Below, piece after piece: positions 18,404 to 31,300 of a stretch of 49,408 bases of DNA. Within the stretch, counting starts at the first letter, position 1. Every line of letters starts with the position of its first letter. Position numbers and translations under genes: made by a program. Under the pieces are notes generated by a model, which was not told the origin of the DNA, ran no database searches, and saw only the letters and a list, made by a program, of their open reading frames with translations. The DNA comes from Byssothecium circinans. Lineage: Eukaryota > Ascomycota > Dothideomycetes > Pleosporales > Massarinaceae. The DNA is taken from contig ML976984.1 in the NCBI GenBank assembly GCA_010015675.1, positions 1,195,479 to 1,244,886 of the forward strand. Direction: 5' to 3'.

Positions 18404-20836
18404 TGCAGATCATCTTCGTGTTTGAAAACCAAGCCGGACCCTAGCGGTTGACCGGCACGAGCTACAAGAGAAGGGGGCTAGGGTTTTTGCAATGGAACGA
18501 GGGAGCTCAGTGCTTGCGATGCTGCCTTGAAGCCGAGTGAGATTGGTGTTGACGGCCGAGAGAGATTGCTCAGGTGAACCAGCGGTAATGGTGGTGTTGG
18601 CTCCGACGAATCTCAGCAGCTTAAGCTCCGCATAAGAAGGTGCATTTGGAAGACAGGTTTCGAGAAAAGTGGTGCGAGAATCCGGCTTACGCGATGGACC
18701 ATAATGGTGATATGAATGATAACGAAGAAGCGTCTTTAATTTGTAGGCTGTCTATGAGATCCAAATTCAAATCACAAAAGGCGTAAAATGCCGTAACTAT
18801 AGTTAGCATCGTAAGAGGTGCTTTTAAAGTGCTGAGTAATGTCCCGTACCATCCCAACACAGGTTAGCCCAGCGGGGTCAACCATCCCCCAGGGCGGCTC
18901 AAGCACACACGTGGAAGCAGTGTTTTAACATTGAACGAGCAACGCTCGAGCCAGCAATGTCTCCATCAACAACGTCGTTCGCTACGTTATAGATTTCACC
19001 GATTCGCTCTCACTTAGTTATTCGATTCATGATCCGGACTCCGGCGCAGGCTATTGGTCGAGGGTGCACGGGTAGTACCTTCTTCCTGTACTCCCTACAT
19101 ACATCCCACTCCTAAATCTCTACGACCTCGGGCCTACTCTGTTCAAGAAACGCAGCTTCCGAGTTTTTAACCCAGAACCAAAAGACCACATCGTCACGGC
19201 GGAGAACCCCGTCCGCCAAAGAATCCCGTGCCGAAAACTATCAAACACACTCTCCCAGAAAGCTCATCTTATGAAATCACAAAACCATGAGACTATACCT
19301 CTCAAATAAAAACCTACGCATTGAACACAGCATTAGATAACCTTTCCAACGAACTCAACCATCCCCCTTCCCGAGATCCTTCAACCACAAAACCCTTCCA
19401 TCGCCCCAGAGTTGCCCATCATAGTGCGCACCGATAGCAACAGTGCCCATGTCTCGCGACACTTCCCCGATGCCGACGCACAGGCTGGTACAGTATGAAT
19501 GCTATTTCACGCAGACGCCAAGTTCCAACCCTCGCGACCGGGCTTGCATGACCTGTCAAGCCATCACGTGTAATCGGACCGTTAGGTGCAGAGTATGCAC
19601 TGTGACATCTACAAAAGGTTACTTGCTCCCCATGAAGCCTTGGAGCTAGTCTCTTCCCGGAAACATTCGCGCCGCGAGTTAAGGGGACCAGGGCTCGGTG
19701 AAACAGGCGTGTCTGTGCTGCTCAGTTAGTTTTAACTTTTAGGAGTCAAAATATGGCTCAGTTCCATCTTCAAGTAGCACCCCGGCTGTAGAAATATTTA
19801 CATGCTACCGTGTACGTATCTTTCGGGTTGGGGACGAGGCGGGCGGCGCTTGAGGGCTTTTGAGACGCCAGGATGAAGAAATGGGTGGGAACTGGTGCGG
19901 TGATGGGGTGAGGTGAGGTGAAGGAAACATCGGCACATGAGGAGGGGGGAGGGGAAGCCGCGATAAGTTGTTTGCGACTTTCATTCTCGATTACCGACGG
20001 CTTTTGACCCAAGACTCACTCTGTTCTATTATTTTCATGTACATTGTTCAATATCGCGTGCAGCGAACAGATCGCATTCGCATGACGAGGCATGAGAGAT
20101 GAAGTGAGAGAGGGAGAACGAACTCTGATTGTATCTAGACTGAAGAAGTTGACATCAGTGATGGCAATGTGCCCATGAGGGTATAGTAGCGCGACAATGG
20201 AAGCGCTGGCCGACTGACTTGACAGTCAACCACAAGCACGCAAAGTGCTCCGACACTCTCATAGCCCGCGCACAAGCAAATACCCATAGCGCATCCATGC
20301 CCAGCCGTGAGACGTTCCCATTGCCGTTACGAAGATGAATAGAAAGAGGTTGCCCTTGCTTTTATATGCCCATAAGCCATCCATTCTCGACAGAACGCCG
20401 AGGTCGATGTGAGATATGCCAATCCTAAAGAAGAAGCGAGTGTGATGACAATCGCCCGACGGGACTTGCTGTCACGCCGAATGCATGTTTGGGTATCTAA
20501 AGAGAGAAGGAAAACCGGACCGTACTACAAGATGATAGAAGTGATAAGAACAGAAAAGAAACGAAGAGTGGAGATGGAATGCTCGTCCATGCATGAGGTG
20601 AGTTGAGTTTGGGTTCCGGTGAAGCCGCAACAGCTTCCTGGGATGCTTCGGTGTAATATTTCTCGGCCCGAATGAGGAGTTGTACTAGGCGCGCGGAAGC
20701 GGGGCCGTTGCATGGCGTGGACCGGGGAGGAGCGAGCGCCAGGATCCATGTTTTGGAATAAAACAATACCATGGTACCTCGACTGTGCGCATGATCGTGG
20801 GGCTGTGCAAGATGCTGCCTTTGGCGCCCAGGCGCT
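18404..20836. other. About 2.4 kb without a convincing gene
   Basis: Short frames exist (for example 19443-19649 plus and 19770-20012 minus), but none has domain-like sequence or paired splice signals. Composition is ordinary, without RIP bias or obvious repeats. It probably contains the promoter of the 17981-18403 gene and the 3' region of the 20837 gene. Confidence 0.4.
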
Positions 20837-21442
20837 TCACTTGAAGAGACTGAGTGAGAGCCTCTTGGACTTGCGGCGCATCTTGTTCAGCACGCTAGGC
20901 TTGCCCGGTTGGGAGGACGTGGACGAATGTCGGACGCTTTCGTGACCCTCGCTCGACGTGTCGCTAGGGCTGCTGGTAATAATGTTGCCTCCGTCCTCGT
21001 CATCGACCTCGCGGAGCGTCCCTGGGTAGGCGGAAGGAATGGGCGTGGGCTCGGAGGTGGGAACGCGGAAGTATGCGTCCACTCTAGCGTTCATGGCGCG
21101 GTTCTTCTCTTGAGCCTGCATCATCGTGATACTGGTGCTGCTGTCGCTCCTCGACAGGCTACCTCGGCGCATCTCGCGGCGTGTGGTGTTGAGGGTGAGA
21201 GAGGGCGTACGTGAGAGACCTCCAGAGGCGGGGGCAGCGTCAGTGCCGATGAGGCGGTACTCCGAGTTGGAGAGGTTCCATCCAGAGCAGTAGGGGCAAA
21301 AGTCGCACTTGATCTCCCAGCCTGAGATGCCGAGTCGGTTGGCGCAGTTGGACAGGTTGCTCGAGGGGGTGCAAGAGCGGGAGAGGTGGTACCAGCGATG
21401 ACGGCATGGTAGGAGGGAGACGTTGAGCTCAGCGATACACAT
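20837..21442 (-). CDS. Small fungal protein with Cys/His-rich N-terminus and Ser-rich tail
   Basis: The product is 201 aa from ATG 21442. The frame is open further upstream, but that part reads like Pro/His/Ser leader. The N-terminal 55 residues hold C2, C13, H15, H19, C24, C33 and a C46-x2-C49-x2-C52 triplet (KCDFCPYCSGW), which suggests a structural zinc site. After about residue 60 the chain is low in complexity: Ser/Thr/Arg-rich with a central Glu/Arg/Ala helix (QAQEKNRAMNARVDAYFRVP), an acidic DDEDGG patch and a basic end (KMRRKSKRLSLSLFK). There is no signal peptide or membrane segment. I do not recognise the family. Localisation is unknown, though the basic tail would suit the nucleus. 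Confidence 0.65.
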   Translation of the reverse strand: MCIAELNVSLLPCRHRWYHLSRSCTPSSNLSNCANRLGISGWEIKCDFCPYCSGWNLSNSEYRLIGTDAAPASGGLSRTPSLTLNTTRREMRRGSLSRSDSSTSITMMQAQEKNRAMNARVDAYFRVPTSEPTPIPSAYPGTLREVDDEDGGNIITSSPSDTSSEGHESVRHSSTSSQPGKPSVLNKMRRKSKRLSLSLFK

Positions 21443-24400
21443 TGCGCTGGATGAATGGAGCTTCAGGTGATGTCGAGGTAGATGCGACGGGGGGGAATGC
21501 TGCCTTCGGGCAGGCTTTGGAAAGCTAGGGACGACGTGGTGGAAGACGTGGTGGAAGACGTGGTGACTGGCGGTGAATGTGGAGTTTGGTGAGTGGATGG
21601 TGTGGCGTGTGAGTGGGTTGATAGATATGGCGAGAAGCAGCGAAAGTCGTGACTCGTGTGCTAGGACGCCGAGAACTGATTGGCTACAAAGCACGGTATC
21701 CCTTGGCGTTTTTCCCCTAGCGAGCGCGGCGGGATGGCGGTGACGACGGTGACGACGGACGGCAGCGGGCGACTACGGTAAGTAGAGTTGAGGTTTTTGG
21801 GTACCGTGGTAGCCGTGATGTGGTGCGAGGTGAGGCCGGGGCCGCGCAGCACAAGTATGACTGCGGTTGGTGCTTGGTGTGTTGTCGGCGTGGCACCGAG
21901 AAAGACGGCTTTTAAGAACAGGCAGCAGCGCGGATATGGTGGAATGTAGGTAATGCAAGTGACGAAGACTGGCGACGATGAGATAGGTGTGCTGCAGGTT
22001 GCAAGACGGTATGATAGGACAAGTATAGATCAGCCTTACACGACGCGCAAAAGTCGGAGGCGTACAGTGATTCCAGGTCCAGACCTGGCGCGCGGCGGAC
22101 TCCTTTTTAAGTTCCACGCAGCTGGGCGGCGGGGACTGGTGCGCTTGTGGATGGCAAGCCGACTCCGGGTGGAGATTTGGGATGCCAGCGTCGTCGTGTC
22201 CAAGGCTAGGGAGGCGTCCACTTCCGGTTTAGCATTCACTCGCGGGACGAGACTCACCACGCGGAAACCAGCGCTAGAGCGTACCAACGGCCCCCTGGAT
22301 CTGCTGTACCGCACCGTCGGGCTCATCTCACCTCAGTGCCACAGTGACCACACCGCATTGTGCTCCGTCCGCGCTGCAGATTGCTATCGCGAGATTTTGC
22401 CCGTTGCAATTGCGCCCAACGTGGGTGCCCCTATTGGCCGTGAGTCACTGATACCGGGCCTCATCCTCTCTCCTGTACCACCTACAGCCATCATCAAACT
22501 TTGACCCTGACACAGCAAACACGGGCCGCCTGCTCAGACGCTTCGAGAAGATGAGAAGACGGACGAGGAGGAACAGAAGGATGGGGGCGCCCAGGATCGG
22601 CCGCAAACACCCGGCAGACAAAAGGCAAGACGCTGGTGTGGACTGGCTAGTCTGGCTTCTTCTTGGTGAAGGAGGGGAAACGCATCCAAGAATTTTCCAA
22701 GACCGCCCGTCGTCTTTAGCCCCCGCGATCCCAGCACCATCAGCCTCTTCTGACAACACCATGTCCGGGGCATTTCTTCGCATCCCATCTGACGACGTTG
22801 CTTTTTGGGGCTGCAGGATGCACAGCAAACGTGGGCAATAATATGCACTGCAGACATCAGCCGTCGGTAGCGAGCAGAAGCAGGACTCCCGGGCGACATA
22901 AGGCCTGTGTAAGACCTGCGGTTGAATTCCGTTGATCATCTACGAGCCAGGAATAGCTGCCACGGGTATGAAATCACTGCTCACTTCTACCTTCTGCACC
23001 CGCGGAAGAGATGCAATCAACAACACCTCGCTTCGTGCCGTGCCATCTACTCGATGATGGGATTTTCAGGAGCTATTCCGAGCGTGTGAGTCACCGCGCA
23101 TTATTGCTGCCCGACACCGTTGGCAGAGAACACCCGTCCCAAGCACGGCACTTTTTGTAGTCTGGGCTCGCCATTGCACAGACAACGATAATTCCCCTCG
23201 ATTGGTAATGCGCACGTTGCCTGTGCAACTCGCTGAGAGGTGCTTTGTCTTGTTGCGGTGAGAGATGGACAGTGTGCAAGACATCTAAGCACATCTCGCA
23301 CCACCATTGGTGCATGCGATGCAGAAAGACATGCATGATACGCCGAAACCTCGCTACACATCAGGTTTATCACTTCGCGGCGCGGCACGGCGCGGACAGG
23401 TGTAGCAGTGCTGATGTTTGATAAGATGCAATCCATCATTCCATCAATCGTCCGATTTGCGTTTTACTCCATTTCCGAGCCAACCCCATTCAGGTCAATA
23501 ATCGATATCTGATAAACTTCTCCCAGCCCTGTCGCATCGTACGACTTGGGCTGTCGAGAAAACCGAAAACAAGGACACCAGACGGCTCGTGAAACGCATC
23601 ACCACCAGTTGGTCAGTCGAAGCTCAGCACAGCCTCAAGCCACCATATACCCTGTCAGTTGTCTCCCGTGCGATTCGACTTTCCGCTCCTCCAGTCACTT
23701 GGCTTCCTTGGCTTCCTTGGCATATGCTTCGACCCCGCTCATTGCTCGCGCGATCAACACCATACGTTTGGCACGATAGGCGTCACGAGGCCGTACTCCA
23801 AAACCTAACGCATGCGCAAGTGTTAGTCTCTCGATGGCGACAGTCTAAAGCATGAACTCAAGCGCTCGAAACAAGCGTCCGCCAAGTAGGAGTGGAGCAG
23901 TGGATCAGATGAAATGCTAAGAGTAGGACCAAGGCGGTATGAGTTCCGGGGCTATGGTTACGACACCCTCGCTTCTTCAGTTCTGATACATGTCTATCCA
24001 CGATCCTAGATCCTGTAGTCCCAAGACACATACCACTGGAGCCAGCAATGCCCTCGAGAACGTTACCCCGCAACTCCACGAACTGGTAGTCCAGGCAGTG
24101 CCTCGTCTCTTCTATGTGGAGTTGTTATGGACCTTCCTCATACTGTCACAGTGGGAGTTTAGGTCGTCTCACTCTCCATACTACATGAGACAGAGCATGG
24201 ATGATGTATTCTGGAGCTCTCACTTGAGTTTGGCACTGGCATTCACATCAGACAATACCGCCACGGAAGCTCCAATACGAATTGATCGCGATGCAACTAC
24301 CGATGCAGTGGCTCTCCTCAATCACAGCCGTACATCGGGTCTTTTCCTGCATATAGATCGGAAAGATACGGACTGACGATGGGATCTCGCTTACGCTTAC

Positions 24401-25747
24401 AGACACTAAGTATACTCTACGGGAGGACCGACACGCTCCCAGTCCCGCTTTAGTTTCCGCGATCCTATGAGCATCCATAGTACAGTAGTCTTGCCTCACA
24501 AACCGCACACGCATCGAGATCCCAACCAATACGCTCCATCATCTCTTCGCCACATGGAATATCTCTCGACGCCTTCTCATCTCCTCGCCAAACCCGACGA
24601 TAGATGCTAAGCCGGCTCATAACACACTTCACCCTTCAAGTAAGAACCAAGAGTCTCAGAGTAGATCAACTCTCCCCATCTCACTACCCCGCTCCGAACA
24701 TGCTCAAGTGTCCGCAGCTTGTGGAGGCTTGGTGTGGACTTGGCGTCTTGAACGCCTGCTAGCTCCGGAAGCTTCTTGCCCATGGCAAAGAAAGGTACGT
24801 CCGAAGACCTACCGAGTAACTACGTACGCGGTTTAAAGAATCGGCACGAGTAGGCTTCGAGATGTTTGCTTGGTGAGTGACGGGGGTTGACTACGCTTTG
24901 TAGGACCTCTGGTGTATCTGTAAGAGTGTCAGTATCCAGCTTTCTCAGCACTGGCTTGGCAAATGGTAACGAGACGACGCCTCGTATCACACATACATAC
25001 GTAGCTATACTAGACTGGCTATACACCATCAACCCACCCTTCCCCTTTACGTCCAAGACTGCCATTCATCAATCCCAAACCTAATCCCAAACCCAAGACT
25101 TCCATACACTACTATACAAGGTAGCATCGGGATCGTTCGGGCAGTCCTGCATTATCTATACGAGGGAAGTGTTCTATTCCTAAACAAGGCTTAACTTGGG
25201 ACCTATATGCTAGCTAGGTTTACACCGGAGCCACACAGCATGTCTTAGCCTAAAATCTACATACTACACTACAGAGCTGTACTATATAGTCATGTGGTCA
25301 GCATACCGTCACACGCAGCACGCCTTGGTTTGTGGCAAAGGAACCCCGACGCCAGGGTTCTTGGGATGCAGAGGGTCTAGATGTTTCGTGTGGTACAATG
25401 GCGTATTAGGCGTTGTGAGGAGTGAGGAGTTCCGCGGGGATTTTCCCCCCAATGTGAGCTTTACATAACCAACTGTGCGTATGTGCCAGTGGATGAGTGT
25501 TATCGAGAAAGATGTATCGAACAGAGATAGAAAGTGCAACTTCTGGGGCTTGTGGATGCATTGATTCTCTGGTATGCTGGGTATCAAGCCAAGGGACGGT
25601 GGGCGGGATGCTATTTGCGAGGTCCTCGGGTAGATAATGGAAGTGTGTATGGGTCAGTGTCGAAAGTCTGGCAGCGCTTTCCTTCCTTCAATCTCACCTG
25701 AAGAGTGTCAAACTGGGTCTTGTTCCTCAGTGTCGGTAAGCATTAAG
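21443..25747. other. About 4.3 kb without a convincing gene
   Basis: Open frames up to 183 codons occur (21953-22504 plus, 22445-22939 minus, 23101-23439 minus, 23990-24376 plus). None shows a domain, a clear start context or matching intron signals, and they overlap each other on opposite strands. There is no RIP bias. The part next to 21442 will include the leader and promoter of the minus-strand gene. A small or heavily spliced gene could be missed here. Confidence 0.4.
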
Positions 25748-25885
25748 TACGCTTTCCAAACATCAACCTCAGACCTCGTCTCACTTCTTTCTCCAATATA
25801 AATAGGTATGCCAAGATGGACATGTATACAACCCACCCGACATTACCCGCCACCCCGCCTTTAAAGCACTGAAAACAGCATGTAT
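25748..25885 (-). pseudogene. Decayed duplicate of the pectinesterase 3' end
   Basis: The minus strand near 25876-25821 reads FQCFKGGVAGNVGWV, matching FQYFKSGKTGNVGWI at the end of the adjacent pectinesterase. Similarity extends into flanking DNA: CCAAACATCAACCT and ATGTATACAACCCACCC here, CAAACATCAGCCT and ATGTATACAGCCCACCC near 25985-26040. Offset is about 230 bp. Only the last part of the final exon and its 3' flank are duplicated, and the frame does not lead back into more pectinesterase sequence. Confidence 0.65.
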
Positions 25886-26039
25886 GGTTGCGTGCTAAAA
25901 ATAACCTCCCAACGCTGTCCTTTTTCAAAGTTTGGATGAGATTGAACGCGGCTTCGCTTTTTAGCAACTTCGAGATATGTACTTCAAACATCAGCCTGTC
26001 ACATTCTACTTCTGCCCTTCATATGTATACAGCCCACCC

Positions 26040-27345
26040 TCAAGCCTCCCAGTCAATCCACCCAACATTCCCCGTCTTCCCACTCTTGAAATACTGAAAA
26101 ACCTCTTGCGGACTAGAATACGGCCTCCACATCTCCTCACTCAACACCCTCGTAACGCCCCCCTCCCTCCTCCCAGTCTCATTCCACCCAGGTCCAAACG
26201 ACCTATACTCCGCTACAAACAATACGCAGTCAGCCACTGATACCAAAAGCCCACGTCTCCACAAATGAGAAAACAGCCAAAAAAAAAAGGAGGGAAAAGG
26301 AAGAAAACTCACCCATAAACGTCCCATTACCAACCCTCGACTCACTAGCACTCCACCCCACATACCCACTCGCCCTCACACTAGCATCCAAATAGCTCTC
26401 CGAAAAAACACTCCGATGCAACGCATTCCACGGCCTCCCCAACGCACACCTCCCCCTCATCCCCACCGCCACGCTCGCATTCGCCGCCACAACCCTCGAC
26501 CCATGCACATAAACCCCAAACCGATTCGCAAAAGACGTCGTATTACTCCCCTTCCACGCCGCGACCCCGCCCCCACACCCCCTCATCACCACCTCGCTCC
26601 CCTCCACCCACGCCGTCCCGAACCCGTACAAGAAATCCGTCTGCCCCGCCACCTCGCAGCTACGCATATAGCAATTCGCAAACTTGCCGACATACACCGT
26701 GTCCTGGTACGAGCGGAACGCGCACTGGTAGAAGCCCGTGTTTGCGAAGCCCGTGCTGAGCGCGAGACTGGGGCCCGCGCTGTGGTTGGCGAAGCGGTTC
26801 TCGAAGTCTACGTTGTAGGCGCGGAAATCGACGTTGCCGAAGGGGGTGGAGTCTGGGACGGGGAAGCCTGTGGGGCCGCTGCCGGTGAGCGAGGCGTTGA
26901 GCGTCGGGGCGATGGTTAGGACTGAGGTGAAGGCGTTGTCGGTTGTGTTGGGGCCGCCGGTTGCGGCGGAGATGGTTACGGTTACGGTGTTGTGCGTTAG
27001 GGTCCAGGGGGTGGCGGTTTGGCCTAGCAGGTAGAGCGGCCCTGGGCGCGTGATGTTGAGTTTTTCGCGGTAGAGGCCGGGGGTTATGAGGATGTAGTGG
27101 GTGCTGTTGTCTGGGGGGAGGGAGAGGATGGCGGATTGGATTGTGGGGTATGTTGTGGTGTTGGGGTACGTGGTGGTGGAGGAGTTAGGGGGCGAGGGGG
27201 CGACGAGGAGAGTGTTTGGGGGACAGTGTGTTAGGGGATTGGGGGTCGGGTATTGGCAGAGGATTCTTTGCTGTTTTGTCAATTTCGCTGTGGCCGGATG
27301 GAAAGCGCAGAGGAAGAGGAGAAGGGAATGCTGTAAAGACGGCAT
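26040..27345 (-). CDS. Secreted pectinesterase (carbohydrate esterase family 8)
   Basis: Two exons (27345-26313 and 26212-26040) encode 401 aa. The 100-nt intron has donor GTGAGT, branch GCTGAC and acceptor TTTGTAG, and joins NGTFM to AEYRSFGPGWN, a typical family junction. The enzyme demethylates pectin in plant cell walls. Catalytic residues are visible: Q214 and D215 in SYQDTVY, D237 in GQTDFLYG, and R304 and W306 in LGRPWN. The N-terminus MPSLQHSLLLFLCAFHPATA is a signal peptide. An ATG 12 codons upstream (27381) is in frame, but starting at 27345 gives the cleaner signal. Several N-x-S/T sites fit a secreted glycoprotein. It implies growth on or in plants. A partial duplicate of its 3' end lies just downstream. 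Confidence 0.92.
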
Positions 27346-28041
27346 CTTGAATCTTCCAAGACTGGACACAGAAACTAACAAACTACCAACAAACAGTAAA
27401 CAAACAACCGTGGGGGGTCCTCTGTAGTTGAAGCCTACCGCGGACCTTAATATACCACCCTCTTATCCGCGGGAGCAATATACGAACACCACCTCGCCTC
27501 CCTATCCTCGGGTCATTTCATCACCTGTGGTGGCCAACAACAACCCGCTCCCTTCGTACAGTAGTACACGGTAAATAAGAAAATTTCCAGCTCCAGCCTT
27601 TTCCCATTGCCCCGGCTATATCTACCACCTAGCTCCATGGAGATAAGCATGGCGAGCAATCCGGGGTCGTGGGGAAAGTGCATGCGGGGAGTCGTTAAGT
27701 CGTTAGCGTACCCGGCGACCGTGGAGTGAAGTAAATCCGCCAATCAGTTTTCATCACATCGACAAACCACGAGAAATCTAGTGGTTTATCGCGGGAAGTG
27801 GACGACAGCAAATCTCAAGGCTATAAAGGTGTGAAGGATGAACGACATATTAGACTCTGTATCTATCCTGGACAAGTATTGTATATTACATTCCATTAGA
27901 GATCCGCTTCTCATAAATTCGCTACCGAATTCCCTCGAGTCGAAACTTGAAAAACCCCGTGGTATTGATCGCAAGTACTCAAATGCCTCATGCGCTATAT
28001 ATCACCACCCAGAAATGTCAAAACGACGCTCTCCCCCATAT
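27346..28041. other. Pectinesterase promoter region and intergenic DNA
   Basis: This holds the upstream region of the minus-strand pectinesterase (27346 to about 27840) and then the downstream region of ATG11. No further gene is seen. Confidence 0.4.
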
Positions 28042-28263
28042 TTACTTCCTCGACTTCTGATACATGACATCGACCTGAAACAAGCCATCCCAAAAGCTCC
28101 CCTTCCTCTCCCGCGAAGGCGTTGCAGCCGGCGGTGCCTTTTTGCTAGGACTGCTCCCCGCCGGACTCGCCGCCCTCGCCAGCTCCCCTACACTGCCCAC
28201 GCGCGACTTACTCGGCGAAGCATTCCCGCCTCTCATCACCCCGCTACCGCTCATAAATGCAAG
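28042..28263 (-). other. Possible alternative 3' exon of ATG11 or a tiny separate ORF
   Basis: The frame from ATG 28254 encodes 70 aa (MSGSGVMRGGNASPSKSRVG ... WDGLFQVDVMYQKSRK). It is open upstream to an acceptor-like ATAAACAG ending at 28264. A donor GTGCGC at 28401 in ATG11, just after AGEE, would give a 138-nt intron and an in-frame fusion, replacing the last nine residues (VRKDLLWGP). The branch signal is weak, and LLWGP at the end of the unspliced form looks like a normal ATG11 terminus. So this is either an alternative C-terminus or a chance frame. Confidence 0.3.
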
Positions 28264-28371
28264 CTGTTTATGCGGCGAGTGTGCCGAATCATGCAGAGGA
28301 CGGCCCTAACAGCGGATTAGCAGCGTGAAGAGGTGGTGGAAGGGGAGCTTGAGGTTTGGGGAGAGGCAAAC

Positions 28372-31300
28372 CTAAGGTCCCCACAAAAGGTCCTTGCGCA
28401 CCTCTTCGCCAGCTACATCCGCGTCAGCAGTCGCCTCACTCTCCCGCAGATGGCTTGGTCCCGGTCCCGCTGCCGGACTCCCACCCCGTGTCGCCGTGTT
28501 CGAGCTCGATCCGGATTCTACAGCGTCGGCTTGCGGGAGGATTTCTGTAGAGTTGCGTATGCCGGTCAAAGGGGCGCTCTTCTTGCTCGTGCCGCTGCTG
28601 CGACGGCTGTCGAGGGATTTGTTTAGAGTCTTCGCCGGGTCGTTGGAGGACTTCTTCTTGGTGGGTTCCATTTGGCCTTGGCCTGTGACGCGGGCGCTCG
28701 CTACGGTTGTCTTTCCCAGACCCGGTGTCCCTGGTGCTCCGGGCTTCTCTTCTGCGGCGTCGAGGAGGTACCATCGCAGACCGTCGGAGAGTTCGAACGG
28801 ATTGTCGTCTTCGAACGACACGGCGCTGTTGGATGCAATGGATCGGCCGTCAATGGAAGCTCTGGCGTTTGAATCCAGTGTCTTTGAGAGATCGACAACA
28901 CGTTCTTCGACCTTTGATATGCGTGCAACGAGCCACTCGCGACCGTGGAGTCTGTGCGAGTCTTGCTCCCGCAGGAAGTAGTGGGGAGCTCCCACGTTAA
29001 ATGCCGCCCACGGACGGGTAGCCTGGTTGCGGGTGGGCAGGAAGAGTGCAAGATCGCCTTCCTTGAAGGAGCGGTAGGCAATCTTGTCGTGACCTTCCGC
29101 CTTGAAAAGGTGCGCCTTCTCTCTGTAGCCACGCATCTCTCGTTGATACTTCCGCGCGGTGTGCTCCATGTCACGCATGCGCTTGGCGACGGCTTCACTG
29201 AAGGAATCCAGATCGAAGCGGTTGAGGGTATCAATAAGCTCATGGTAGCGGCGATCTTCTTCCTCTAGATCGGTGGAGTCGGGCCAGTGGAGAAACGATA
29301 GATTGAGCGCGTTGCTTGCGTGTTGCTTGAGAGGCGTGGGCGAAGGTGTCGTAACACTCCGTCCGAGCAGTCCAGTAGTGTCACTCAATGTCGTGCTGTT
29401 CCCGACTTTTGATGCACGTTGTAGCGTCATTTGGCCATCTTCAAAGGTAATGACGAAACCAAGCGACTCCACAAGCCCTACAAGACGGTCTTGCTGCGCG
29501 TAAAGCCGCTTGCTGAGCTCCTTTGCGCGGTTTTGGCGCTCGAGTGTCCGAGAAGAATCAAACTCTTCATATTTGAGGACCTTCTTCTGCAGTTGCATGA
29601 GCTCCACGTCGAGGCTGTTAGCATGCGACTTGGATTCCGCGAGCTCGACCTGCAGGCGTCCGACCTTTGCCTCTTCTTCTTCAACACGCGTACGAAGGGC
29701 TTCCGAGCCAGTTTCTCCCTCGGCGAATTTGGTTCGAAGTTCGTGCAAGTGGCCGCGTTCCTCGTCCAGTTCAGTCGCTATCGACGCAGATTTGGCCTTC
29801 TCCATGTCAAGTTGCTCCCGTAGCGAGAAGACTGCTTCTTTCTCTAGTGCTAACTTGGACTTTAGGATCGCTTCCTGTTCGTGTGCTCTCTCGCGGGCGT
29901 TCTCGTTCTCCGTCTGGGCCATGACGATGGCTTGCTGCAGCTCGCGTTGGTAGTTGAAAGATCTCGATGCCAAATCTTCTAGCTGAGCAACGAGCGCCGA
30001 TTGATCATCCGGTGCGGTGCCATCGGGCGAGAGGTGGTTGAATGCAGTCGAAAGCGACTCCAGGTGCTGCGCTTCAGTCTCCTTACGCTTCGCCAGGTCA
30101 GCCTGCAGCTGCGCGATCCGTTCATCCGCCTCTTTTCTTTGGCTAGCAGCTTCCTTGTGGGCGCTTTCGATCTCGGTCAGAAGGTCCTGTATCTTCGTGT
30201 CGACGCCACTTCGTTCATTATCGCGACTGCCAATAAGGCGATCAAGTTCGTCTTCTGCTTCTTCGATTCGAGTCTTGTACGACTGAACTTCTTGTTCCAG
30301 CGATCGCCTCTCATTGGCAAACTCATTCTGCTGCGCCTTCATATTGTCCATGATCTCGTCCTTCATCGAGACCGCTTCTTGAGCTTGGCGCCTCAGCTCG
30401 TCTTCGCCCTCATTCTTTCCCTGAATCTCCTTTCCCAAAGCCGCACGGGATTCTTTCTCAGCCGCCAGCTCTTGTTCAAGACGCAATATCTTGCGCTTGT
30501 CATCCTGGCCTTGAGTTGTTGAAAAGCGTCGCGAAGAAACTGACGACCGCCGCGAGTGCTCAACTTGTGGTACTGGAGATGGAACCTCCAACGTCGGTGT
30601 CGACGGATCGGCTGGGCTTTGTGGGCCAAATGACGGTGGTCCGCCTCCTATGGACAATCTGCTCACATGGGTCTGTCGATGCAAAAGATCCTCCAGACGT
30701 CGGACCCTACTCTTGTGCCCTTTGAGCTCGTCTTCAAGTTTCATGTTAGCCTCCTTCAGCACCCGGATCTCGTCGTCTCCCCTCAACATGAGTTGCGATC
30801 CTCTTCCAAACGCGGGTTCGTGCACACTGCCCATCTTGAAGTTCTTCGCTCGCTTGATCTGCTGTTTCGTTGGTCGATCGAGGTCTTTGATAGCTTGGCT
30901 GAGTGCCTCAGCTTCCGACGTCTGTCCATCAAGGCCTTGGAGTATTTTTAGAAACTGCGTGAGGTCTTCGCGCGCAACAGCCGGCCAGCGGTTCTTCTCC
31001 GGCAGCACGTTCATTTCAAACCCAAGACCATTGCCTTGCACAGCGTCAATATTGATGACATCCGCGATAGGCTTCAGCCACCGCTTTCGCCGGCGCTCCT
31101 CTTCCTCTTGAAATGTCGCTATCTCTTCCGCGAGCGACGACGTATCCTTCTCCATCTTGTCCATCCACTCGCGCCTTCGGACCGCTTCGACGAGGAGTGT
31201 GCCGTAGATGTAGGGGAGCCGGCCGACGAGAGATATGAGCTCAAAAGCAGCGACGCCTTCTTCCGGAATGCTGATCGATTCGAGCTCGCCGTTCATGCTT

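Noticed and set aside
20837..21694. Longer 285-residue form of the small Cys/His protein
   Set aside because: The extra N-terminus is His/Pro/Ser-rich leader-like sequence; the Cys-rich start at 21442 fits better.
21953..22504. A 183-codon plus-strand frame in the gene-poor middle region
   Set aside because: No recognisable domain, competing frames on the other strand, and low-quality sequence pattern.
22445..22939. A 164-codon minus-strand frame with a hydrophobic stretch
   Set aside because: The hydrophobic run looks fortuitous and no start context or homology pattern supports it.
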